64,000 nt of DNA from Polycladospora coralii (GTDB lineage: Bacteria > Bacillota > Bacilli > Thermoactinomycetales > Thermoactinomycetaceae), in assembly GCF_014773435.2 (NCBI RefSeq), contig NZ_JACXAG020000003.1:124001-188000 (forward strand), read 5' to 3'. Every line of letters begins with the position of its first letter. Positions within the stretch are counted from its first letter, which is position 1. Below the pieces are notes generated by a model. That model did no database searches. It was given only the letters and a program-made list of their open reading frames with translations, and was not told the origin of the DNA. Of this stretch, positions 18,997-28,107 are shown in pieces. The position numbers were made by a program, and so were the translations under genes.

Positions 18997-19034
18997 ATCC
19001 CCCCTTTTATCATTTCTTTATCAAAAGGGGGGAT
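18997..19034. other. GC-stem hairpin upstream of lanM1
   Basis: ATCCCCCCTTTT (18997-19008) and AAAAGGGGGGAT (19023-19034) form a 12-bp perfect stem with a 14-base loop, 23 bases before the lanM1 start. No T-run follows. Such hairpins between lanA and lanM genes often limit readthrough so that precursor is made in excess of enzyme; that role is inferred here. Confidence 0.65.
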
Positions 19035-19057
19035 CATTAGATTGAGAGGTGTTTGAT

Positions 19058-22000
19058 ATGAATTTCACACTACAACGTGCTTCCTATATAAAGGAAAGAA
19101 AACTGATTCGTGCAGGCAACTTGAATCAAGTCCAAGATCGGCTTTCTTACTGGAAGGATATTTTTTATCAATCAGAAGAATATTTGACTAATTGTGTACA
19201 AGATGTATCTCATGTTCGCCGAGATGAGCTGCTACAATTAGCTGCCTATGATAGTGATTTTAAATTGGTCTCAACGGACATTACAGAAGTTGAGAAAGAT
19301 ATGAATGAACTACTATCTAAGAAATATGAAGATGTAGACTTACCTGTCATTGAAAATGAAGATGAAATTGCTTTTTTTGAATTTTATCGTCCTTTTTTGC
19401 AATTTGCTACTTATCAGTTACAAAAAAGCACGAAAATACCTCGTACATTACTTCAATCGTTATTATTAAATTTGACATCACAGTTGGGTCAAATCAGTTA
19501 TCGTACACTCATACTAGAGCTTAATGTAGCACGGGTTTCCGATCAATTGGAAGGCAAAACATCAGAACAAAGATATACATATTTTTGTCAAACATACTTA
19601 AAAGATGAGAAAGTACTATACGCTTTATACCAGGAATATAGTGTCCTTGTGCGACTGATCTTGAAAAAAGTAAAGAATTGGGTTGCACATATTGGTGAGA
19701 TTTTACAGCGATATAATCAGGATAAGGAACGAATTGCAAGCGATTTGTTTGCAGGAGAAGAGCTGGGTGAAATCAAAAAAATTACTTTAAATGTAGGCGA
19801 TGCCCATCGTCAAGGTCGTGGCGTTGCGATCATTTTATTAAATACTGGACAACAGATTGTTTATAAACCTAGATCTTTTCAAGTAGATATCCAATTTCAA
19901 AAATTCATGCACTGGATAAATCAACACATGGAAGACGAAAATCCTTTTTTCGTGATGAAAGCCATTGATCGCGATACGCATGGATGGGCACAATTTATTG
20001 ATCCAATCGAATGTAAAAGTCATGAAGAAGTAAGACAATATTATACTCGGATGGGTTATACGCTGGCATTGCTGTATGTTTTGGATGCGGTAGACTTTCA
20101 TCATGAAAATATGATTGCACATGGAGCATTCCCTGTATTAATTGATTTAGAGTCGTTGTTCCATCAACAAGAACGTAAAAAAACAAACTTGTCTACGGCA
20201 TACGAACGTGCGTCAGCTGCTTTATCCAGGTCAGTTAAATCAACAGGTATCCTTCCTTTTCTAATATATCATAGAGGAAATCCCCAAGCTAAAGGAATTG
20301 ACTTAAGCGGGCTTAACAGTGATGAAGAACAAATCGCCCCCTTTAAAGTTTCCCAAATAGAGAATCGGCAGTCTGACAATATGAAAGTGGTTAAAGAATT
20401 TGCCCGGGTGAAGGCAGAAAAAAATCGTCCCATGATAAATGGACAAGCTTTGCATGCTAAAGATTACCTTAAACAGATCGAAAATGGATTTACGAAGATG
20501 TACATTTGGCTTATGCAAAAACGAATCAAACTTAAGCAACGTTTAACGGAATTTAACCATGTTCAGGTGCGTACCATTATGCGTGATACGATGGATTACG
20601 GCAATTTACTTACGCATAGTTATCATCCAGATTTCTTGCGAGATGGATTGGACCGGGATTTACTTTTTCATCGATTATGGATGGCAACAAAACAACGCCC
20701 AGAATTAAAACGTATTGTTGTTGCAGAAAAAAAAGATATGCTAATTGGTGATGTTCCTTACTTTATGTCCAAGCCTGGTGAGCGGCATCTTTGGGATAGT
20801 GAAGGAAATCGTTTAGAAAATTTCTTTGGTTCAAGTGCAATGAGTCGAGTTGTGGAAAAAATTGACAGTTTGAACGAGGAGGATTGTCAAGCTCAGGTTC
20901 ATATTATTCATATGTCGATGCTAGCAAGTCAAGCCCAACATGATGCGGAAATGTCTGATATTTGCACCTCTACCTTACAAAAAGAGCAGGCTATCCAAGC
21001 AGAAGAATATTTAACAGAAGCTGAAAAAATTGGGGACTACTTATTGCACCGAGCTATTAAGGGGAAAACAGGGGATAAGGAAGATCTCTGTTGGATCAGC
21101 ACCGTTCTTTATAATGGAGATGAATACCAATGGGATATTTCACCGGTAAGTGGTGATTTGTATAATGGTATGGCGGGTATAGCTTTGTTTTATGGTTATC
21201 TGGCAAAACTAACAGGTCGACAAGATTTTAAAGATACCGCAATTAAATCTCTTGTAGCTATTCGTCATACCTTATCGAAGCCAGAAACATTAACACAGTT
21301 TCTACAAGATAGAACGGTTAGTCTTGGCACTTTTACTGGTTTAAGTGGATCGTTATATACATTAAGTCATTTAGCTGATATTTGGAATTCTGATGAGATT
21401 CTACAAGAAATCGCTAAAACACTACCGATTTTAATCGAACACATAGATATGGATCAAGTTTATGATGTAATTGGTGGGGTTGCGGGTACGCTCATTGTTT
21501 TACTAAGAATATATAAACAGACAAATAACCCGTTAGCTTTAGAAGGGGCTACGCAGTGTGCAGAACATTTATTAAAAAATGTTCAATCCTTTCAGCAAGG
21601 TGTTGCTTGGAAGACGGCGTTTGATCAGAGTCCATATACAGGATTTTCACACGGTACAGCAGGTGTCATTGTTGCGCTTGCGCAACTTCACAAAATTCGT
21701 CCCGATCACCGCTTCTTAGAGACGATAAAAAAAGCACTACAATTTGAGCGCAGTTATTTTGATGAGAAACAGAGAAATTGGTTAACACCGACAAAAGATC
21801 ATGCGCCAGTCGCTTGGTGTCATGGTGCACCAGGAGTTTTATTAAGTAGGGTAATGTTAAAAGAAGCAGGCTATCAAGATGATTTGCTTGAGCAGGAAAT
21901 CGAGATTGCATTAGATACAACCCTAAGAAAGGGATTTGGAAATAATTATTCATTATGTCATGGTGATTTCGGTCAATTAGATATTATTCAATATGCGGCA

Positions 22001-22207
22001 GAAGTGTTAGAAAAGCAAGACTTAAAAGAGATAGCGGAATCAGTAAAACAACAAATTTTTATTAACATGAGAGAAACAGGTTGGGATAGAGGAATATCCA
22101 GAGGAGTAGAGTCAGTCGGTCTAATGACAGGTTTGTCAGGGTTTGGAATGAGTTTACTCAAATATTATGAACCTAGCTTAGTTCCATCGATTCTAAGGCT
22201 ACAATAA
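19058..22207 (+). CDS. lanM: Class II lanthipeptide synthetase LanM (first)
   Basis: LanM phosphorylates and dehydrates Ser/Thr of the precursor and then closes thioether rings. The 1049-residue protein has the N-terminal dehydratase domain with GDAHRQGRGVAIILL...VYKPRS (about residues 246-271) and DFHHENMIAHGAFPVLIDLE. The C-terminal LanC-like cyclase has catalytic His865 in GFSHGTAG, and zinc ligands Cys921 (AWCHGAPG), Cys967 and His968 (LCHGDFG). All essential residues are present. ATG 19058 follows GAGAGGTG; the GTG at 19049 is too close to it. It directly follows the alpha genes, so I infer it handles the alpha peptide, but this is not proven. Confidence 0.97.
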   Translation: MNFTLQRASYIKERKLIRAGNLNQVQDRLSYWKDIFYQSEEYLTNCVQDVSHVRRDELLQLAAYDSDFKLVSTDITEVEKDMNELLSKKYEDVDLPVIENEDEIAFFEFYRPFLQFATYQLQKSTKIPRTLLQSLLLNLTSQLGQISYRTLILELNVARVSDQLEGKTSEQRYTYFCQTYLKDEKVLYALYQEYSVLVRLILKKVKNWVAHIGEILQRYNQDKERIASDLFAGEELGEIKKITLNVGDAHRQGRGVAIILLNTGQQIVYKPRSFQVDIQFQKFMHWINQHMEDENPFFVMKAIDRDTHGWAQFIDPIECKSHEEVRQYYTRMGYTLALLYVLDAVDFHHENMIAHGAFPVLIDLESLFHQQERKKTNLSTAYERASAALSRSVKSTGILPFLIYHRGNPQAKGIDLSGLNSDEEQIAPFKVSQIENRQSDNMKVVKEFARVKAEKNRPMINGQALHAKDYLKQIENGFTKMYIWLMQKRIKLKQRLTEFNHVQVRTIMRDTMDYGNLLTHSYHPDFLRDGLDRDLLFHRLWMATKQRPELKRIVVAEKKDMLIGDVPYFMSKPGERHLWDSEGNRLENFFGSSAMSRVVEKIDSLNEEDCQAQVHIIHMSMLASQAQHDAEMSDICTSTLQKEQAIQAEEYLTEAEKIGDYLLHRAIKGKTGDKEDLCWISTVLYNGDEYQWDISPVSGDLYNGMAGIALFYGYLAKLTGRQDFKDTAIKSLVAIRHTLSKPETLTQFLQDRTVSLGTFTGLSGSLYTLSHLADIWNSDEILQEIAKTLPILIEHIDMDQVYDVIGGVAGTLIVLLRIYKQTNNPLALEGATQCAEHLLKNVQSFQQGVAWKTAFDQSPYTGFSHGTAGVIVALAQLHKIRPDHRFLETIKKALQFERSYFDEKQRNWLTPTKDHAPVAWCHGAPGVLLSRVMLKEAGYQDDLLEQEIEIALDTTLRKGFGNNYSLCHGDFGQLDIIQYAAEVLEKQDLKEIAESVKQQIFINMRETGWDRGISRGVESVGLMTGLSGFGMSLLKYYEPSLVPSILRLQ

Positions 22208-22221
22208 AAAAATAAATGAGG

Positions 22222-22256
22222 ACGGACAGACTATTACCTAGTTCTGTCCTTTTTTA
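22222..22256 (+). terminator. Terminator after lanM1
   Basis: GGACAGA (22224-22230) and TCTGTCC form a seven-bp stem with a 12-base loop, followed by TTTTTT. It splits the locus into two transcription units. The 230 bases that follow hold the fourth precursor's leader region; no promoter is certain there. Confidence 0.75.
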
Positions 22257-22486
22257 TTTGTGAGCAATTGTAGTTGCTTGTTTAGGTGTGAAGGTTAAGT
22301 GCAAGATTGTGTTGATCGACGAGATTGCTTCTTGTTAAATTGAGCTGCTTGAAAGGTATATTTTATTGAAGAAAAAAGACAAGATTTTACTTCTGTTTTT
22401 AAACTTCGTGTCTGTATTATCTTAAAGGTACATGAATATATAGCATTTATTCGCCGATAAATTTAGTAAGTAGGAGGTAAATGATA

Positions 22487-22714
22487 TTGAAAATACGTGA
22501 GGTAATCAAAAGTTGGAAAGATCCTGTATTTCGTTCTAAACAAGTACAAACTACACATCACCCATCTGGGGATACTTTGCAAGAATTGAGTGATTTAGAA
22601 CTAGCGGCAGTAGTGGGGGCAAGTGATGTCCCGCACACATTCGGTAATTTGTGCCACGCTGCAAGTAAATATGTAGGTAATCAAGGCTTTACCTATTTAA
22701 ATCATAAAAAGTAA
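22487..22714 (+). CDS. Divergent lanthipeptide precursor with one cysteine
   Basis: The 75-residue product has a typical mersacidin-type leader (KIREVIKSWKDPVFRSKQ, then LQELSDLELAAVVGA). A Gly-Ala site is followed by a core of about 30 residues, SDVPHTFGNLCHAASKY plus VGNQGFTYLNHKK. The core has a single Cys, two Thr and two Ser, and matches no lantibiotic I know. TTG 22487 is preferred because AGGAGG at 22472-22477 lies nine bases before it; ATG 22481 would be only three bases away. It sits 45 bases before lanM2, so it may be that enzyme's dedicated substrate, able to form one ring at most. Confidence 0.75.
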   Translation: MKIREVIKSWKDPVFRSKQVQTTHHPSGDTLQELSDLELAAVVGASDVPHTFGNLCHAASKYVGNQGFTYLNHKK

Positions 22715-22759
22715 TAAACAGAGATCCTAACATGCTATATGAAATGAGGGGCGGAAAGC

Positions 22760-25700
22760 ATGATAGATTTAAAATTAAAAAGTAGTCGATGGAATAAAGC
22801 AGCCTATTTAAATGAGAGAGCGTGTAATGATGATTTATTAGTAGAGAAAGAAGAAGGATTTGAAGAATGGAAAGAGGTAGGTGCATTTAAAGAGATTGAT
22901 ATAACGAAACGAATCCAGATAGAGCAACTAAACGAAAATCAATTTAAAAGAATACTTCAGCAGAAGCATGATCCATTATTAAAAAGTGATCTGAAGTTTG
23001 AAAGTGTGTTGCAGGAAATTTATGAAATTGATTCTTCTATTATACTAGACGAGCAGGACTTTTCTGCTGACTATTTACGTGTATTTCCTTCATTTTACAA
23101 ACCATTTCTACGTTATGCAAAGCAATCTTTAACGGTAGGCATAAACAAATTAGTCAAAAGGCATGATGAAACGTTTTTACTAGATCGCTTAGTATCATCG
23201 ATACTAAATACAATCCATAGTAAATTAGTTTTTCTCAGTTTTAAAACGCTGATATCAGAGCTACATATTGCAAAGTTGACTGATCAATTAGAAGGAGATA
23301 CACCTACAGATCGATATCAATTTTTTGAAGAGTATATACTGAACGATCCTGTACAAACCTTTAAGTTATTGGAAATCTATCCAGTTTTAGCTCGATTAAT
23401 GGTAGAAGTAACAACGAGGCAAATTCAAAATCACATTGAAGCGATGACACACTTTGTCGATGATTACAAAAAAATCATGCAAGAAATCCCAAAGGATTAT
23501 GGTGAGCTAGTTCGAATTCAAGCTGATGCGGGAGACTCTCATCAGGATGGACGTACGGTCATGATGTTTCGATTTGCATCTGGTAGTAGTCTGGTATATA
23601 AGCCGCGTTCCTTGGCAATTGATATACACTTCAAACAGCTCGTAGAATGGGTGAATCGAAAGGGATTTCAGCACGCTTTAATATCAGCCAAAAGCATAAA
23701 CTGTGGCACATATGGTTGGCAGGAGTTCATTGAAGCAACTTCATGTGTAGATCAAGATGGATTAAACCGTTTTTACTATCGTCAGGGAGGATATATTGCG
23801 CTTTTTTATATGCTTGGTTCTGTTGATTTTCATTATGAAAATGTTATTGCCAGTGGTGAGCACCCTGTATTAATAGATTTGGAAACTCTATTTCATCAAA
23901 ATATTGAGTTGAAGAGCATTGATAAACCCTTTTTAAAACTTCTAACTCAAGAAATTAGAGAGTCTGTACTTTCTTCAGCAATGTTGCCATTCAAATTTTC
24001 AACTAGTGAATTGATTGACTTTGATTTAAGCGGACTGGGTGGGGAGAAAGGTCAAGAATCGAAAAAAATACTTATGCCAGTGATTGAAGATATCGGTACA
24101 GATGAAATGCATCTGGCGAAAAAACCTGTAGTGTCACAAGGCAGTCTTAATGTGCCACGCATGAATGGAGATTTTGCTAATGCAGCTGATCATGCAGAAG
24201 AGATTCAAGCTGGATTTCAGGCAATGTATCAGATCTTGCTTCAGTCTCGCAATGCGTTATTTGATCATGATGGACCCATCTATGCCTTTGCAAATGATAA
24301 AGCTCGTCATGTCATACGAGCAACTGAAGTGTATAGTCGATTTTTACTTTCCAGTACGCATCCAGATTACTTACAAAATGGCTTAGATCGTGTGAAGTTA
24401 TTTGATCATCTATGGGGAATGGCAAAACATGGTGAAATACTTGAATCCATTATTCCTTATGAATGTACAGATTTGTTAAAACATGATATTCCTTATTTCA
24501 CATTCAGAGTAAATAGTAGAAGTATTTTTACTAGTAATGGAGAAGAAATCCCTTCTTTCTATGCTCAGACAGCAATGGATGTTGTATTTAATAATATTAA
24601 GCGTTTGTCCGATGAAGATATGGAAAAACAATTGAAATATATGCATATGTCTTTAGATAGTCTTAGTAAAGATATCTGGGATCATAGCGAAAAACGTAAG
24701 TTTGATACGACACGCAGTGGTAAAAAGGTGGATCGAAAAATTTTCTTAACAGAAGCGATCGAAATTGGAGACAATCTAGTGAAAAATGCGATTTGGAATA
24801 GAGAAGAAAACTATGCATTGTGGATTGCACCCAATTTAGACTCAGATGGCATGTTAAGAATGTCACCACTTGGCCCTGGATTATATGATGGAATCATGGG
24901 GTTGGTCGTATTCTTAGCTCAGCTAGCAAAAGTCACCGAAAAAAAATTGTACAAGAATTTAGCACAGGCTGCACTAAAGTTCTTTAATAGCACGATCAAA
25001 ACAGAAAAAACTTCTTCTGGCATATCCGCTTTTAATGGAAATGCATCGTTTGCATTTGGTATGGCTACTTTAAGCCAGCTTTGGAATGATCACAGCTTAC
25101 TTCAAAAAGCATATGAATTTATTGATCGTATGGAGTCTGATATTAGACAAGATCAGGTATACGATATTGTAGGTGGAAGCGCGGGAGCCTTGCTTGTTTG
25201 CTTAGAGATCTATCAGTTGGAGCAGAATGAGCGTGTTTTGCAAGTCGCAAATTCGTTAGGTGAACACTTATGTGATTATCTTGCGCAGCTAGATTTAGAT
25301 CAGCAGCCATTGCTAAGTGGGTTTTCACATGGAGCGGCTGGGTTTAGCACAGCACTCATAAAGCTGGCTCATGTAATGGATAATAAACGTTACGATGAAG
25401 TTGGGAAAAAAATGTTGGCATATGAACACAGTTTGTTTCATGCTAATTCACAGAACTGGATTGATTTAAGACAAGATGTTAAACATACGCATGCAAACTT
25501 CTGGTGTCATGGTGCATCTGGGATCGGTTTGGCTCGAACATTGTTACTACCAACAAAAGATCAACAAGTACAGAAAGATTTAGAAGTTGCCATTCGACAA
25601 ACGCTACGAAGTGGTTTTGGACAAGGACATAGCATGTGTCATGGTGATTTAGGAAATATTGATTTTCTGATTTCAGCATCTCAAGTCGCTGATCATTTTA

Positions 25701-25897
25701 ATTTAAAAGATCTTGTTGATCAGTGTGGCATGCAAATTATAGAAGAGAGAAGAAAAGAGGGTTGGACATTCGGGTTAAATGTAAATAGTGAACTTTATGG
25801 GTTTATGCTAGGTTTATCCGGAATTGGCTATGGTTTATTACGTCTATGGGATTCAAGTATTCCTTCTGTTATTTCATTACAAATACCAAAAGAATAG
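22760..25897 (+). CDS. lanM: Class II lanthipeptide synthetase LanM (second)
   Basis: This 1045-residue LanM has the same layout as the first. The dehydratase domain carries GDSHQDGRTVMMFRF and VYKPRSLAID near residues 257-285, and DFHYENVIASGEHPVLIDLE. The cyclase has His857 (GFSHGAAG), Cys916 (FWCHGASG), Cys960 and His961 (MCHGDLG). It is clearly diverged from LanM1, as expected when two LanM enzymes each recognise different precursors. ATG 22760 follows GAGGGGCGGAAAG. It could serve the beta peptides, the one-Cys peptide just upstream, or both. It is followed 10 bases later by lanT. Confidence 0.97.
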   Translation: MIDLKLKSSRWNKAAYLNERACNDDLLVEKEEGFEEWKEVGAFKEIDITKRIQIEQLNENQFKRILQQKHDPLLKSDLKFESVLQEIYEIDSSIILDEQDFSADYLRVFPSFYKPFLRYAKQSLTVGINKLVKRHDETFLLDRLVSSILNTIHSKLVFLSFKTLISELHIAKLTDQLEGDTPTDRYQFFEEYILNDPVQTFKLLEIYPVLARLMVEVTTRQIQNHIEAMTHFVDDYKKIMQEIPKDYGELVRIQADAGDSHQDGRTVMMFRFASGSSLVYKPRSLAIDIHFKQLVEWVNRKGFQHALISAKSINCGTYGWQEFIEATSCVDQDGLNRFYYRQGGYIALFYMLGSVDFHYENVIASGEHPVLIDLETLFHQNIELKSIDKPFLKLLTQEIRESVLSSAMLPFKFSTSELIDFDLSGLGGEKGQESKKILMPVIEDIGTDEMHLAKKPVVSQGSLNVPRMNGDFANAADHAEEIQAGFQAMYQILLQSRNALFDHDGPIYAFANDKARHVIRATEVYSRFLLSSTHPDYLQNGLDRVKLFDHLWGMAKHGEILESIIPYECTDLLKHDIPYFTFRVNSRSIFTSNGEEIPSFYAQTAMDVVFNNIKRLSDEDMEKQLKYMHMSLDSLSKDIWDHSEKRKFDTTRSGKKVDRKIFLTEAIEIGDNLVKNAIWNREENYALWIAPNLDSDGMLRMSPLGPGLYDGIMGLVVFLAQLAKVTEKKLYKNLAQAALKFFNSTIKTEKTSSGISAFNGNASFAFGMATLSQLWNDHSLLQKAYEFIDRMESDIRQDQVYDIVGGSAGALLVCLEIYQLEQNERVLQVANSLGEHLCDYLAQLDLDQQPLLSGFSHGAAGFSTALIKLAHVMDNKRYDEVGKKMLAYEHSLFHANSQNWIDLRQDVKHTHANFWCHGASGIGLARTLLLPTKDQQVQKDLEVAIRQTLRSGFGQGHSMCHGDLGNIDFLISASQVADHFNLKDLVDQCGMQIIEERRKEGWTFGLNVNSELYGFMLGLSGIGYGLLRLWDSSIPSVISLQIPKE

Positions 25898-25907
25898 GAG
25901 GGAGTAA

Positions 25908-28085
25908 ATGAAAGAGAAGAAATTAAGACACCGTCGCCGTGTACCCGTAATTGAACAATTGCAACAAACAGAGTGTGGCATATGTTGCTTAGCAATGATT
26001 GCAGGATATTATAAGAAATCTGTATCATTTAATGATATGCACGAGTTCGTCAGTGCGGGTCGGGATGGCGTATCTCTTCTTAATTTACGCATGTTAGCTG
26101 AACATTTGGATTTTACAGCTAAAGTGTACAAAGTAAATATAGGTGATTTGGGTCAGATTCGATTACCTGCGGTGTTATATTGGGAAAACAAACATTACGT
26201 TGTCTTAGAGAAGATCACTAAGAATGCTTTTGTAATTATTGATCCGGCTTTCGGTAGGAGAAAGATTACTCCGCAACAATTTGAAGTTGCTTTCTCCAGT
26301 TATGTTCTCACGTGTGTTCCCACAGAAAAATTTACACAACAAAAAGAAACAAATATTTGGATTCCCTTTTTTAAGATCTTATGGGAGAAGCCTAGTCTAT
26401 TTCTGAGTATCCTATTTATTACGCTTTTTCTACAGTTAATTACACTTGGCATACCTACATTAATTCAATTTGTGATTGATAAAGTAATCCAAGCACAACG
26501 CATGGAACTACTTAATACTTTTTTACTGGGGTTAGCTTTATCGCTCATGTTTCACACCGCATTCACTTATCTCAGAGGGAAAAGTTTAATCACATTAAAT
26601 AATCGTTTAGATGAGCAAATGATGAAACGGTTCTTTAGACATTTATTGCAATTACCTTACCAATTTTTTCAGCTTCGTTCATTTGGGGACTTAATTTTTC
26701 GCGCAAATAGTTTACGCGTGATTCGAGATATTTTGTCTAATCAGTTGATAAAAGGTGTACTTGATTTTAGTCTTCTTTTTGTGGTGCTTGCTTACATGTT
26801 TAGTCAATCCATGATCCTTACCGGGTTCGTTGTGTGTCTGGCTAGTCTAAATATTATTTTAATGATATGGAGTAGACCGAGAATTACGGAAGCAAATCAA
26901 GAGGAAATTGTGAAAAGTACAGCTGTTCAGGGCTTACAAGTGGAAGTTTTGTATGGAATTTTCGGTGTAAAGTCAGCAGGCGTAGAAAAAAACCTGTACG
27001 GACGATGGGATGACAAATTTAATGATCTTCTAAAAGCGTACCGCCGTAAAGAAACTGTTATGAATCGATTAAATACAGTCACAAGTGCACTTGGGTTGAT
27101 GTCACCCATGCTTGTTCTATGGGTGGGAGCACAGCTTGTGTTTGAAGGGGCTATCTCACTTGGGGCCTTAATCGCACTACATACATTAGCCAATCAATTA
27201 TTTTCGTTAAGTAGTTCAATCGTGCATACTGGAAATTCATTTTTTTTAGCGTCGTCTTATTTGCGGAGAGTTCAGGATGTTTTGGATGCCCCGATCGAAT
27301 ACCAACCTGAAAATCCAGTGAAATTAGAGAAGTTAAAAGGAGAGATCGAGCTTCAGCGTGTCGATTTTTCGTATACAAAGTATACTACCCCTTCAGTCAG
27401 AAATATATCAATGCGGGTTAAGCCTGGTAAGAAAGTGGCTATTATTGGGAAATCGGGTTCGGGTAAAAGCACCTTAGCGCGCTTAATATTAGGGCTATAT
27501 CAACCCACACAAGGAAGGATTCTATATGATGGGTTTGACTTGAATCAACTTGAAAAATCATCGTTAAGACGACAAATTGGTGTTGTTCCACAAGATGTTA
27601 CCTTATTTAATCGTAGTATTTTAGAAAACATCAAAATTCATAACCCTGAGGCTTCCCTAGAACAGGTGATTGAAGCGGCCCAAATTGCGCAAATACATGA
27701 TGAAATCATGAAAATGCCAATGAAATATAACACGATTATCTCAGAAATGGGCATGAATATTTCAGGCGGACAGCGACAAAGAATTGCTGTAGCAAGAGCA
27801 CTTGTGCATAAGCCATCTATTCTTGTTTTAGATGAAGCGACTAGTTCATTAGACTATCAGAATGAAGAGAAAATGGATCGGTATTTAACTAATATGAATT
27901 GTACTAGAGTGGTGATTGCACACCGTTTGTCTACAGTAATGAATGCGGACTTAATTATTGTAATGGATGAAGGTCGTATTGTGGAGAAAGGGACACATGA
28001 ATCACTCCTTCAAAAAGAAGGCTTTTATGAAAAGTTTTTTTCAAAACAAATGCTTGAAAAACAAAAAATTCAACATGTTATTTAA
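25908..28085 (+). CDS. lanT: Lanthipeptide transporter LanT with C39 leader peptidase
   Basis: LanT removes the leader at a double-glycine-type site and exports the peptide. The 725-residue protein has three parts. The N-terminal C39 peptidase has catalytic Cys23 in LQQTECGICCLAM, His near 95 (NKHYVVLE) and Asp near 111 (IIDPAFG). A middle region of about six membrane helices starts near residue 155. The ATPase has Walker A GKSGSGKSTL, signature ISGGQRQRIAVARAL, Walker B ILVLDEATSSLD and H-loop AHRLS. All are intact. GGAGGGAG precedes ATG 25908. It likely cuts after Gly-Ala in all four intact precursors here. Confidence 0.97.
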   Translation: MKEKKLRHRRRVPVIEQLQQTECGICCLAMIAGYYKKSVSFNDMHEFVSAGRDGVSLLNLRMLAEHLDFTAKVYKVNIGDLGQIRLPAVLYWENKHYVVLEKITKNAFVIIDPAFGRRKITPQQFEVAFSSYVLTCVPTEKFTQQKETNIWIPFFKILWEKPSLFLSILFITLFLQLITLGIPTLIQFVIDKVIQAQRMELLNTFLLGLALSLMFHTAFTYLRGKSLITLNNRLDEQMMKRFFRHLLQLPYQFFQLRSFGDLIFRANSLRVIRDILSNQLIKGVLDFSLLFVVLAYMFSQSMILTGFVVCLASLNIILMIWSRPRITEANQEEIVKSTAVQGLQVEVLYGIFGVKSAGVEKNLYGRWDDKFNDLLKAYRRKETVMNRLNTVTSALGLMSPMLVLWVGAQLVFEGAISLGALIALHTLANQLFSLSSSIVHTGNSFFLASSYLRRVQDVLDAPIEYQPENPVKLEKLKGEIELQRVDFSYTKYTTPSVRNISMRVKPGKKVAIIGKSGSGKSTLARLILGLYQPTQGRILYDGFDLNQLEKSSLRRQIGVVPQDVTLFNRSILENIKIHNPEASLEQVIEAAQIAQIHDEIMKMPMKYNTIISEMGMNISGGQRQRIAVARALVHKPSILVLDEATSSLDYQNEEKMDRYLTNMNCTRVVIAHRLSTVMNADLIIVMDEGRIVEKGTHESLLQKEGFYEKFFSKQMLEKQKIQHVI

Positions 28086-28107
28086 GCAAAGTGAATGAGG
28101 TGAAGAA

